From contig NZ_WSTC01000006.1 in the NCBI RefSeq assembly GCF_009789195.1, forward strand, positions 131,971-195,970: a stretch of DNA of 64,000 bases. The letters run 5' to 3'. The notes below the pieces were generated by a model that was not told where the DNA came from, did not search any database, and was given only the letters and a program-made list of their open reading frames with translations. Below, piece by piece: positions 34,576 to 43,150 of this stretch (position 1 is its first letter; each line of letters starts with the position of its first letter). A program made the position numbers and the translations under genes. The DNA comes from Paenibacillus sp. MMS18-CY102. GTDB lineage: Bacteria > Bacillota > Bacilli > Paenibacillales > Paenibacillaceae.

Positions 34576-34616
34576 TAGAGAACTCACAAATAGGTGGGTT
34601 CTTTATTTATTTTTTG
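34576..34616 (+). terminator. Orphan terminator-like hairpin upstream of the lipoprotein gene
   Basis: AGAACtCAC and TGgGTTCT pair with an AAATAGG loop and are followed by TTTATTTATTTTTT. No plus-strand gene ends just before it; the next gene starts 138 bp later. It could be a leader attenuator or the end of a short RNA. It lies in a 277-bp gap that otherwise holds only A/T-rich sequence. Confidence 0.5.
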
Positions 34617-34753
34617 ATGAGTTAGAAGTGCGAAGTTTAGGGAAATTTTAGTATCATTTTTGTGCATTCATCTTGTATACTCGTTATTAAGGAAAATAAA
34701 GGTTGGATAATCATATAGTGATTTAACTTGTTTTAGAGAGAGGTAATTGGGGG

Positions 34754-36667
34754 ATGTTGAACAAAACCGTAGCGCTCATGCTTATCTTGAGCTTGTTGTT
34801 GACTGTAACTGCATGTACAAATGAGAGAAACGAGGATTTTACTCAAAATAGTGACACCCCGAGCACAGCAGCTGCAAAAGGTTCAGCACATGTGATGAAG
34901 CGGTCGGAAGTATTGCCTCTGAGATTGAAGGCAAATGAGGCAGAATATACAATCTTCGATTCTGGCGAGGCGTTTACTTGTAACGGCAAGCAAAGTCTGG
35001 CCAAGAAAGAAGAGGGGCAATTCGACCTGTATTATATGTGTGATCCATATCATACACATGAGCTGCTAGTGAAAGAACTGGCTAAAGCAATGTCCAAAGC
35101 GCAAGCAGAGAAAATGATCCAGATCCAAATTGGCGCTGCGACGCTTGCAGAATTAAATGGACGAATGGCAGCCGCTCCTTTTGAAGGAACAGACGCGGAG
35201 GATTGGCCATCCGCGGAAATTATACATTTTGAAGCGGAAGACGGCAAGGCTGAGGTTGATTTCCGAGTATGGGATTATTCAGAGGATACATGGTACGGAT
35301 TTCATGGTGTTTATGTGTATGAGGATGATGCCTGGAAAGAAGATCAATTAGAGCCAACTGAGTACGATAATGCAGCAGATAGCCAAGATCCGAAGCAAAT
35401 GGAAAAGGTAGCTGCAAGAATATGCGAAGTGATGACAGACAGTGATGAACTGGATGATGTGGTAGAGCGGTATACGGCCGCTTTTGAAAAGCACGGCGTA
35501 CAGAATGAGTCTGAAGTCAATGAGAAGATAGCGGATTGTTTCCGAGAGGCGAGAGCGGAGCTAACACCAAAGGATAAAGAACGAAGTGGCCGGGCAGATC
35601 AGTTGAATGAGCTTATGAATCACATTGTCGGCACATCCTCCACGATCGCGTTTGTGAAAAGCGGCGGGGGGTATATGTATTTCGATGAAAGTAAGTATTT
35701 CGCAACATTCAATCCGTTCTATGTCTATCGCTATCTGACACTTCTATCAAGCGGGAACAATAAGAAGGATGCTGCGGGCTATGACAAGATCACGAAGGAA
35801 CTTCGGGACTATGCTGAGAAGTTAACGCGGGACAGGTCGGAGCAGCAGCTGTATGATAACTCGATTTCCCAAGAAGCGTATCAGGAAGCATTAGACCGTC
35901 TTGGGCAAGAACTGGAATCATTGATCAGCCTATTAAAGACGAAGGATCAAGCGGCTGTTTATTTATTAAATCAAGTCGTCATGTTGGATGTAACGAGTGA
36001 AGATTCAGAAGTTGTTGAACCTGCTGCTACTGAAGAGCAGATTAACGCATCGCTTTGCGATAGCAAGACGCTGACGAGCGTTGATCTAAACACAGTAGAT
36101 GACCGCTATGAGAAAGCCTATGAAGCGAACGGACTCGACTTATCAGACAGGGGCCGTGACCGCATGTCTGAGCAGATCGGAGCTTGCTTCACTAGAGAGA
36201 CTTTCGTATTGCTTCAAAATAATCGAGAACTTACAAGTAAAGTGAAGGCCCTCGATAGCTTACTCGATGATATCGCCTCTTCGGGAACTGAGCTTGATGC
36301 CATTATGAATGGTGGCGGATCGATGTTTGCGCATTTCGGTGCATACGCAAAAGAGGCTAATAAATTTTCTATTTACCGGTATGCCAATCTCGTGTTGCAA
36401 TTGGATAATAGGCCGCAAGCGAAGGTAGATGAGACGTATGATGAGAAGGTGGCGTTAATTCGCAAGCAACTGACGAAGCTCGGGGCTGGCCAACCGAAAT
36501 CGAATGGCGAGATGATTCAGAGCAAGCCAGAAGAATACCAAGCATTCTTCAATCAATTGAATAAGGCAGTTGAGGCTTTCCTTAATCAGCTAGAGGACAG
36601 AGATACTGCTTCTATATTGTTGCTAGACAGAGTATTAGAGAAAATCGACAATATCGATTTTCTTTAA
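34754..36667 (+). CDS. Large lipoprotein with tandem duplicated domain
   Basis: 637 residues. A lipoprotein signal has the lipobox L-T-V-T-A-C (Cys ~21). Residues ~60-205 are a unique region. Two homologous helical domains follow (~215-415 and ~430-637). The pairs match by eye: V-V-E-R-Y-T-A-A-F-E vs V-D-D-R-Y-E-K-A-Y-E, I-A-D-C-F-R-E vs I-G-A-C-F-T-R, S-G-G-G-Y-M vs N-G-G-G-S-M, F-Y-V-Y-R-Y-L-T-L vs F-S-I-Y-R-Y-A-N-L, and a terminal A-A-V-Y-L-L-N-Q-V vs A-S-I-L-L-L-D-R-V. I do not recognise the family; its layout recalls the DUF3829 type of lipoprotein. The small membrane protein 35 bp downstream may work with it. Confidence 0.65.
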   Translation: MLNKTVALMLILSLLLTVTACTNERNEDFTQNSDTPSTAAAKGSAHVMKRSEVLPLRLKANEAEYTIFDSGEAFTCNGKQSLAKKEEGQFDLYYMCDPYHTHELLVKELAKAMSKAQAEKMIQIQIGAATLAELNGRMAAAPFEGTDAEDWPSAEIIHFEAEDGKAEVDFRVWDYSEDTWYGFHGVYVYEDDAWKEDQLEPTEYDNAADSQDPKQMEKVAARICEVMTDSDELDDVVERYTAAFEKHGVQNESEVNEKIADCFREARAELTPKDKERSGRADQLNELMNHIVGTSSTIAFVKSGGGYMYFDESKYFATFNPFYVYRYLTLLSSGNNKKDAAGYDKITKELRDYAEKLTRDRSEQQLYDNSISQEAYQEALDRLGQELESLISLLKTKDQAAVYLLNQVVMLDVTSEDSEVVEPAATEEQINASLCDSKTLTSVDLNTVDDRYEKAYEANGLDLSDRGRDRMSEQIGACFTRETFVLLQNNRELTSKVKALDSLLDDIASSGTELDAIMNGGGSMFAHFGAYAKEANKFSIYRYANLVLQLDNRPQAKVDETYDEKVALIRKQLTKLGAGQPKSNGEMIQSKPEEYQAFFNQLNKAVEAFLNQLEDRDTASILLLDRVLEKIDNIDFL

Positions 36668-36701
36668 ACGATAAACAAACATAACAGGGGGATTTTTTTC
36701 A

Positions 36702-37139
36702 ATGGGCAAGAATGGATTCGTACTGCCAGTGATAGGCGCGTTAGCAGCAGCAATTATCGGAGGCGGGCTTTGGGCAGCCATTGCCGTATGGACTGACTAC
36801 GAGCTTGGTTTGATTGCTTGGGTAATCGGAGGCATGGCGGGTTATGCGGTGTCGTATCTGTCAGGAGGACTTGCAACTCAAGCGCATCGCGCCATCGCGG
36901 TAATCGCGAGCCTAATTGGCATTGTGTTGGGCAAATACTTCTTGTTCAGCTACGTCATTAACGATGGCATGAGCGGAATGTTCAACAGTGAGCTTATTAC
37001 GCTGTTCCGTGAAAACTTCAGCGAATTTTTCCAAGGCATGGATATCGTGTTCGTTGTGCTGGCAATCGTGACGGCTTGGCAAATTCCAGGCCGCCTGAAT
37101 GCCCGCAGAGAGCAAGAGCAATCGGTAACGCCGCAATAA
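36702..37139 (+). CDS. Hypothetical membrane protein
   Basis: 145 residues with four hydrophobic helices (~7-27, 34-53, 60-82, 110-128), Gly/Ala-rich (I-I-G-G-G-L-W-A-A, I-G-G-M-A-G-Y-A), and a short charged C-terminal tail. It lies 35 bp after the duplicated lipoprotein and is followed by a strong terminator, so the two probably form a transcription unit. The function is unknown. Confidence 0.65.
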   Translation: MGKNGFVLPVIGALAAAIIGGGLWAAIAVWTDYELGLIAWVIGGMAGYAVSYLSGGLATQAHRAIAVIASLIGIVLGKYFLFSYVINDGMSGMFNSELITLFRENFSEFFQGMDIVFVVLAIVTAWQIPGRLNARREQEQSVTPQ

Positions 37140-37148
37140 CATCCAAAT

Positions 37149-37186
37149 AAAAAGATGGTTCCTGCACATGCAGGAGCCATCTTTTT
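37149..37186 (+). terminator. Terminator after the membrane protein gene
   Basis: AAAAAGATGGtTCCTGC and GCAGGAgCCATCTTTTT form a near-perfect stem with the loop ACAT. Confidence 0.9.
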
Positions 37187-37312
37187 ATTTTCGACTCGTA
37201 TAAAGCATTTCATCTAGGAAAAACTACAGCATGCTTTCCTGTTGTTTAATGTTTCCGCTTATGGAAATGCGATCATAATGCAATGGCCATATGTGCAGCT
37301 CTAGCCCTTATA

Positions 37313-37501
37313 TTACCGCGCCGCCGGCTTCTTCCGTGCTCTCGCCTGCTGCACGAGCTTGATCACCCGCTTCCGATTGATGATATACCAGATGATCAGC
37401 GGCGTCAGCATATTTAAGCCCAGAACAACTCCGACGAAGGACCACATAAACCAACTGGTATTGACGACTTTCATATAGATCCAAGAATGGTACAGGTCCA
37501 C
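37313..37501 (-). CDS. Small membrane protein
   Basis: 62 residues starting with GTG 37501 behind AAGGAGCG. One strong membrane helix (~16-40: F-M-W-S-F-V-G-V-V-L-G) with a basic C-terminus K-R-V-I-K-L-V-Q-Q-A-R-A-R-K-K, so the tail should be cytoplasmic. No family is recognised. It is divergent from the ger operon; the 83-bp gap must hold both promoters. Confidence 0.55.
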   Translation of the reverse strand: MDLYHSWIYMKVVNTSWFMWSFVGVVLGLNMLTPLIIWYIINRKRVIKLVQQARARKKPAAR

Positions 37502-37584
37502 GTTGAACGCTCCTTATGCATGCAATTGCTGCTTATTGTAAACATGGAATATTTATCTTATCCACGACAACGGAGGAATGGCGG

Positions 37585-39120
37585 ATGGCAACTGTAACAG
37601 CGGCGGAACAGCAGGCAATGCTGCAAAGCCGGCTTACTGCGAAATTAACGGACAATGCATCCGTCATCGACAAGCTTTTGGGCGGAAGCGTGGATATTCT
37701 GAAGCGCGACTTTATGTTCTGCGGACAGGCAGACCATCCCGGCATTTGTTATTACACCGACGGAATGGCAGATACAACAATTATAGATGAGAGTTTAAAA
37801 TCGCTGCTGTTATACGGCTTTGATTTGAGCACGGACCCCAAATCCATGCCGACGGCAGACGCGGTTCGTACGCAGCTGCTCGTTAACGCGGCGGTGAAGA
37901 CATGCAGCAGTGTAAAGGATGCGATAGTGGCTATCGTATCCGGTGATACCGTAATTGTCATCGAAGGAATCGAGCAGGGGCTGATTGTGAGCTCCAGAGG
38001 CTGGAAGGACCGGAGCGTGGAGGAGCCTTCCTCTGAAAATAACGTTCGCGGCCCGCGAGATGGCTTCGGCGAAAGCATTCGAACGAATACGGCGCATGTG
38101 CGCAGGCGAATCAAGGACCCGCAGCTTCGGTTCGATGCCATGGTAGTCGGTACACGGTCGCAGACGGACATAAACATTGCGTACATCGCGGATTTGGTGA
38201 AGGTAGGGCTAGTCGAGGAAGTGAAGGAGCGGCTTGGCCGCATTAGCATCGATGCGATTTTGGAGAGCGGCTATATTGAGGAATTGATCGAAGATTCGCC
38301 CCTGTCCCCGTTCAACACGGTGCAGAGCACCGAGCGGCCGGATAAAGTCGCGTCGGCGCTGCTCGAAGGCAGGGTCGCGATATTTATCGATAATACGCCT
38401 GTCGTGTTGATTGTACCGACGTACTTCTGGCAGTTCATACAAGCGCCCGACGATTATTACAACCGGTATTGGGTCGGCACGTTTTTCCGGTTTGTTCGCT
38501 ATATCGCCTTTTTCATCAGCCTGATTCTGCCCTCCGTGTATGTCATGCTGATTTCGTTCCATCAGGAAATGATTCCGACATCGCTCGCGCTGACGATAGC
38601 TTCGGGGCGGGAAGTCGTGCCGTTCCCCGTATTGCTGGAGGCGCTCATCATGGAATTAGCGTTCGAGCTTATGCGCGAAGCGGGGCTGCGGATGCCGAAG
38701 CCGATCGGACAAGCGGTCAGCATCGTAGGCTCGCTCATTATCGGGCAAGCAGCGGTACAGGCTGGATTAATCTCGCCCTTCATGGTCATCGTCGTGGCGA
38801 TTACGGGGCTTTCTTCCTTCGCGATTCCAAGCTACTCCTCGTCGCTGGCGATTCGCATTGTTCGGTTCCCGATTCTAATCGCTTCAGGGACGCTTGGGCT
38901 GCCGGGCTTTGCTACCGTATTTTTTGTTCTTATGCTGCATGCGCTGTCCATCCGTTCGTTCGGGGAACCTTATCTGGCGCCGGCAAGCCCGTTCCTTCAG
39001 AGTGACCAACGCGATATGCTGCTGCGATTGCCGATGTGGATGATGAGTGATCGGCCAAGCTTTGCCCAGGATATCCAGCGGATGGGCGATCAACAAAAAC
39101 CGGACCCGTCAAAGGAATGA
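37585..39120 (+). CDS. Spore germination protein, GerA/GerKA type
   Basis: 511 residues. The start is ATG 37585, 8 nt after GGAGG; the frame opens at 37516. The soluble N-terminal region (~1-245) has the family signature F-V-G-T-R-S-Q-T-D-I-N-I in its V-V-G-T-R form. The membrane half begins near R-F-V-R-Y-I-A-F-F-I-S and includes P-R-E-V-V-P-F-P-like S-G-R-E-V-V-P-F-P-V-L-L-E-A. It forms the A subunit of an inner-membrane germinant receptor. The A, C and B genes overlap or nearly touch. Forespore sigma-G control is typical for the family; I could not find a clear sigma-G promoter here. Confidence 0.92.
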   Translation: MATVTAAEQQAMLQSRLTAKLTDNASVIDKLLGGSVDILKRDFMFCGQADHPGICYYTDGMADTTIIDESLKSLLLYGFDLSTDPKSMPTADAVRTQLLVNAAVKTCSSVKDAIVAIVSGDTVIVIEGIEQGLIVSSRGWKDRSVEEPSSENNVRGPRDGFGESIRTNTAHVRRRIKDPQLRFDAMVVGTRSQTDINIAYIADLVKVGLVEEVKERLGRISIDAILESGYIEELIEDSPLSPFNTVQSTERPDKVASALLEGRVAIFIDNTPVVLIVPTYFWQFIQAPDDYYNRYWVGTFFRFVRYIAFFISLILPSVYVMLISFHQEMIPTSLALTIASGREVVPFPVLLEALIMELAFELMREAGLRMPKPIGQAVSIVGSLIIGQAAVQAGLISPFMVIVVAITGLSSFAIPSYSSSLAIRIVRFPILIASGTLGLPGFATVFFVLMLHALSIRSFGEPYLAPASPFLQSDQRDMLLRLPMWMMSDRPSFAQDIQRMGDQQKPDPSKE

Positions 39121-40310
39121 AGTTAATGAAACGAGCAATAGGCGTATCGCTTGCCCTGCTGTGCTTACTTACCTTGACGTCTTGTTATGGGCTGCGCCAA
39201 ATTAATGAGCTAGCCATTGTAACGGCTGTCGGGCTGGACTTAGGCGAGAAGCCGGATACGATTCGAGTGTCCGTTCAGATCATTCGCCCTGCTGATGCGC
39301 GGGGGCAGACAGGCGCTCCGTCCGGGGGAACCGGCGAACCGATCTATTCTGTTAGTGCAGAAGGGAAGTCGATATTTGAAGCGATTCGCAATCTAGGGCA
39401 GTTTACTTCCAGGCGTGTTTATTGGGCGCACAATTTTGTAATTGTCATGCACGAGGATTATGCGAAGAAGGGCATTACAGACATGGTGGACTTCTTCACC
39501 CGTAACCATGAATTGCGGATGAACACATGGGTTGCGGTAACGCCGGATAGCCCGGCAGAGGTGATTTCGACAATTACGGGGCTGGAGGTCGTCCCCGGCG
39601 AGGCCGTCGATCGGCTGTTCCGGGATAATGAAATTATTGGCCTAGCGCCGGGCAGCAATATGATGAGCTTGGAGGAAACGTTTCTCAGCCGCTCGATCCA
39701 ATCGGTACTGGCGAAGGTTTCGTTGAAGCCTAGGGGCATTTCGAACAAGAAGCCTGGCGAGCATGGCTCCATTAAGCAAGTGGATTTGGCAGGGGCTGCT
39801 GTGTTCCAGAGAGACCGAATGGTCGGGTGGCTCACTCCGAAGGATGCGAGAGGCTTGTTATTCTTTATTCAAAATCTCGAATCAGGCATTCAAGTGCTGT
39901 CATGCCCGAACCGTGACGCGAACGTAACGGCAGAATTTCGGCATGCGAAGACGAAAGTGAAAGCGATCTATCGCAACGGGGAGCTGGCTTTTGATGTGCA
40001 GGTGAAGACTGACGCAGACATCGTGGAGAGCGGCTGCGACATCCCGATTAGTGAAATTCGTTCGGATCTAACGAAGCAGCTGGAGAAGCATTTGAAGAAG
40101 GGGCTGGAAGACGTCGTTGATAAATCCCAGCATACGTATCGCTCTGACTTCCTGAAGCTTGGGGACGTGTTCCGGAATGAGTACCCGAGGGAGTGGCATA
40201 AGCTGTCCGCCAAGTGGGAGCAAGTTTACGCTGATGCGAAGGTGAATGTCACGGTTAAGGCAGATATTACGAGCACCGTGCTGAAAGCGGCGGGAAGAGG
40301 GGTCAAATGA
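39117..40310 (+). CDS. Ger(x)C family spore germination lipoprotein
   Basis: 397 residues. The ATG overlaps the gerA stop (ATGA). A lipoprotein signal has L-T-L-T-S-C (Cys ~22), then Y-G-L-R-Q-I-N-E-L-A-I-V-T-A-V-G-L-D, the usual start of mature GerC proteins. The C-terminal domain contains the family's D-V-V-D-K-S-Q and D-F-L-K-L-G-D-V-F-R-N-E-Y-P-R-E-W. It is the lipid-anchored C subunit of the germinant receptor. Confidence 0.93.
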   Translation: MKLMKRAIGVSLALLCLLTLTSCYGLRQINELAIVTAVGLDLGEKPDTIRVSVQIIRPADARGQTGAPSGGTGEPIYSVSAEGKSIFEAIRNLGQFTSRRVYWAHNFVIVMHEDYAKKGITDMVDFFTRNHELRMNTWVAVTPDSPAEVISTITGLEVVPGEAVDRLFRDNEIIGLAPGSNMMSLEETFLSRSIQSVLAKVSLKPRGISNKKPGEHGSIKQVDLAGAAVFQRDRMVGWLTPKDARGLLFFIQNLESGIQVLSCPNRDANVTAEFRHAKTKVKAIYRNGELAFDVQVKTDADIVESGCDIPISEIRSDLTKQLEKHLKKGLEDVVDKSQHTYRSDFLKLGDVFRNEYPREWHKLSAKWEQVYADAKVNVTVKADITSTVLKAAGRGVK

Positions 40311-40311
40311 A

Positions 40312-41427
40312 ATGAAGATTCAAATTTCAAATGGCATGTATGTAGCCCTGATCATTAATGTCGTGTTCGCCAAAGCAATCGGTGTGACGCAAGGCGTTAT
40401 TGCGCGAAATGTCGGGCAGGACATGTGGATTGCCACACTTCTCGCGACGTTGCAAGGCGCTGTCATGATTTACCTCACTTATTTGGTCATACGTCGAACG
40501 TCCCACCGCGATTTTATCGCTACGGGTGAACTACTATTAGGGCGATGGTTTGGCAAAATCGTGGCAGTGCTCGTCTTTGTATTTTTCCTCGGGGCGTTCG
40601 CGCCGATTATGATTACATTCGTCTACCATTTGCAGGAGTATTTCTTGCCAAATGCCCCTGTGTCTTTATTTATCATCTTGGCGCTGTTTGTCGGTTCTAT
40701 TGGGTGCTATTACGGGCTGGAAGTGATGGCGCGAACGGCATTGTTCGGCGTGATGTTTATTTATTTGCTGAACGGCCTCATCTTAGCGGGCTCCATTCAT
40801 GAGTTCGATATTAAAAACCTGCTGCCTGTATTAGAATCAGGGTTTGTCAAAACCTTTGAATCCAGCGTAGCATTCGATGCGGATTGGGCAATCGCGACGA
40901 TGACGGCGAGCCTGCTCTTGCCGTTCGTGAAGGACGTGAAGAAGCACGGTGGCAAGCTTAGCGTGACAGCGATTGTGACAACGGGGATGCTCGTCATTAG
41001 CTGGTCGATTCTTGAAGGGGCCGTTTTGTCCGCAGAAGTGACCGGCAACTATACCGTCTCTTGCATGAAGCTGGCGCGAAATGCGCATATCGGAACGTTT
41101 TTGCAGCGGTATGAGATGGTGATGATCGCGTTTTATTCCGTTTCTGCACTCGTGCAAGTCATGATGTGCGTATACGGTTCATCGACGGCAGCAGCCCGTC
41201 TGTTCGGCCTGAAAAGCAGCAAATGGATGATTATTCCGGTATCAGCCATCCTTGGCGTGTTTAGCGACTGGATCGTCAGGGACCATTTTCGCGCGATGGA
41301 TTATTTGGAGCAGTATTGGCCTATGATTGCGTTGCCGATTGCAGCGGGGCTGCCTCTACTGTTGTTGATTTTGCAAGGCTTGCTCCGCAAGAAGCTTGAT
41401 TCGGCGATGAGCAAGCAGGGGGTGTGA
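40312..41427 (+). CDS. Spore germination permease, GerB/GerKB type
   Basis: 371 residues with ten predicted membrane helices and little loop sequence, matching the GerAB/APC-like transporter fold that binds the germinant (amino acid or sugar). The start is one base after the gerC stop. Helix patterns such as I-V-A-V-L-V-F-V-F-F-L-G and L-E-V-M-A-R-T-A-L-F-G are typical. It completes an A-C-B receptor operon; the nutrient recognised cannot be deduced. Confidence 0.92.
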   Translation: MKIQISNGMYVALIINVVFAKAIGVTQGVIARNVGQDMWIATLLATLQGAVMIYLTYLVIRRTSHRDFIATGELLLGRWFGKIVAVLVFVFFLGAFAPIMITFVYHLQEYFLPNAPVSLFIILALFVGSIGCYYGLEVMARTALFGVMFIYLLNGLILAGSIHEFDIKNLLPVLESGFVKTFESSVAFDADWAIATMTASLLLPFVKDVKKHGGKLSVTAIVTTGMLVISWSILEGAVLSAEVTGNYTVSCMKLARNAHIGTFLQRYEMVMIAFYSVSALVQVMMCVYGSSTAAARLFGLKSSKWMIIPVSAILGVFSDWIVRDHFRAMDYLEQYWPMIALPIAAGLPLLLLILQGLLRKKLDSAMSKQGV

Positions 41428-41449
41428 TGCTTCTTGGGCATATGCGCAC

Positions 41450-42298
41450 TTAACCCCATATTCCTAAGATGATAATACCGGCTGTAATCGCCGTAGAGGC
41501 AAACAAGCGTCGGGCGCCTTGCTGTTCCCGCAAGATGAAAATGCCCATTATCGTGCCGAATACCGTTCCGATTTCCCGAATCGGCGCCAGTTGCGCGACA
41601 GGAGCAAGTTTTAGGGCGAACAGAAATAGGAGGTAACCGGCCGGGGCAAGCAGCCCGCCTAACAGAATGATTGGCCAGTTTGAGCGAAGCTCCCGCCCCA
41701 TCTCCCGCGAACGAAAAGCAGCCCAGGACAGGACGAGCAAATTGGCTGCATTCGTCGATTCATTCAGGACGACAGCCGGAACCTCGCTTAGCACGAGTTT
41801 ATCGATGACAATATAAGCTGCGATGCAGATGCCGACGGCTAATGCCAGTAGAGGCGCCTTCAATGAGGTGACCCTGAGGCTTCTCAGCGAGATGTTGCTC
41901 ACGGATACGATGCCGCCTACGATGATCATAATGCCAAGCCAGCCGATGATGGATAGTGATTCATCAAGCAAGGTAACGCCTAGCAATGGCACGAGCAGGG
42001 GGCTGATTCCCCGCATGATCGGATACACCTGCGACAAGTCGCCTATGGAATAGACGGCTGCGAGCAGTTGAATATAGAGCGCGTGCAGGAGCAGCGACGC
42101 CGCGATGAGCCACCAGCCTGTAGATGTAATGGCATGGCTGGGCCACACCATAATCGTCCATGGCAGGAAGATAAGCAGCGCGGTTAGCTGGGTAAACCAT
42201 AGGAACACCGTTTTGTTCATGCTTCGTTTGGTATACAGGTTCCAGATGGAATGAAGGAATCCAGAGCTGATTACAAGGAGCATTGCCGCACTATACAC
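41450..42298 (-). CDS. EamA/DMT family transporter
   Basis: 282 residues with ten hydrophobic segments in two EamA repeats. The halves show similar ends: G-D-L-S-Q-V-Y-P-I-M-R-G-I-S-P-L-L-V near 90, and P-V-A-Q-L-A-P-I-R-E-I-G-T-V-F-G-T near 240. GTG start at 42298 with AGGTGG upstream. Drug/metabolite transporters export small metabolites; the substrate is unknown. It is convergent with the ger operon (22-bp gap). Confidence 0.85.
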   Translation of the reverse strand: MYSAAMLLVISSGFLHSIWNLYTKRSMNKTVFLWFTQLTALLIFLPWTIMVWPSHAITSTGWWLIAASLLLHALYIQLLAAVYSIGDLSQVYPIMRGISPLLVPLLGVTLLDESLSIIGWLGIMIIVGGIVSVSNISLRSLRVTSLKAPLLALAVGICIAAYIVIDKLVLSEVPAVVLNESTNAANLLVLSWAAFRSREMGRELRSNWPIILLGGLLAPAGYLLFLFALKLAPVAQLAPIREIGTVFGTIMGIFILREQQGARRLFASTAITAGIIILGIWG

Positions 42299-42478
42299 AG
42301 GACCACCTAACCTTTTCCAATAAAAGTGTGTCTACTATTCTACCATAATTGACAGAAGTGGACGCCGTTCGGCGAATCTGCCTTCCTTTTGTAATCCGAT
42401 CTCCCTGCGTGATAAGATCAATAACAAAAGCAGAAAGCGCACAAGCGTTAACGGATGCATGCAAGGAGAGGGAAACGG

Positions 42479-43150
42479 ATGGCGACAACGCGGTTAGTCT
42501 TTTTTGTAGGGGGAGCGGGCGCTGGCAAAACAACGCTGGCCAAGGCGTTAGCTAGACGCCGGAAGATGGCGGTGCTCGACATGGACACACTGCTGCGGCC
42601 AGCGGCGGATGCGTTAATGGCGAATGCGGGGCTTGATCCGAGTGACCGCGATTCCGATGCTTATAAGCGGCTATGCCGCGATCTTGGCTATCGCATCACG
42701 ATGGATGCAGCGCTAGAGAACGTGGGCAATGGCATCGATGCTGTCGTGATTGGGCCTTTTACGAAAGAAATAGCAGACCCGAAGTGGCTCGATCAGGAGC
42801 TGGCGAAGCTTGGGGAAGCGCGGCTTACAGTCGAGGTGAAGGCGATCTTCGTATACTTGCCTGATCACCAGCATCACTATGAACGGATACATGAGCGTGG
42901 ACTGGCAATGGACCGCTATAAGCTGGACCATTGGGAAGCGTTCAGCCAGTCGCTTATTCGGCGGGAGATCGATTGGGATTTGCCGGATAATGCAGTTCTC
43001 TACTATAACAATTCGAAGCCGATTAGTGAGCAAACGCTAGTGTTGCTCGAACAGTTTGTTTATGGCACGAAGGGCGAGAAAGAGGCGGCGAAGCACGCGG
43101 ATTTAGCAAATGCAGGCGATGCACCGGATGCAGGGGCAGGAACGCCATGA
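42479..43150 (+). CDS. P-loop kinase-like ATPase
   Basis: 223 residues from ATG 42479 behind AAGGAGAGGG. The Walker A motif is complete: F-F-V-G-G-A-G-A-G-K-T-T. D-M-D-T-L-L near 38 and the helical lid Y-E-R-I-H-E-R-G-L-A-M-D-R-Y-K-L-D resemble the zeta-toxin/chloramphenicol-phosphotransferase type. It may phosphorylate a small molecule. The stop overlaps the SNF2 gene by 4 bp, so the two are translationally coupled, an unusual pairing. Confidence 0.7.
   Translation: MATTRLVFFVGGAGAGKTTLAKALARRRKMAVLDMDTLLRPAADALMANAGLDPSDRDSDAYKRLCRDLGYRITMDAALENVGNGIDAVVIGPFTKEIADPKWLDQELAKLGEARLTVEVKAIFVYLPDHQHHYERIHERGLAMDRYKLDHWEAFSQSLIRREIDWDLPDNAVLYYNNSKPISEQTLVLLEQFVYGTKGEKEAAKHADLANAGDAPDAGAGTP

Noticed and set aside
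34576..34616. T-box leader for the lipoprotein gene
   Set aside because: The sequence includes GGTGGG but not the T-box antiterminator or stem I features, and the downstream gene is not an amino-acid gene.
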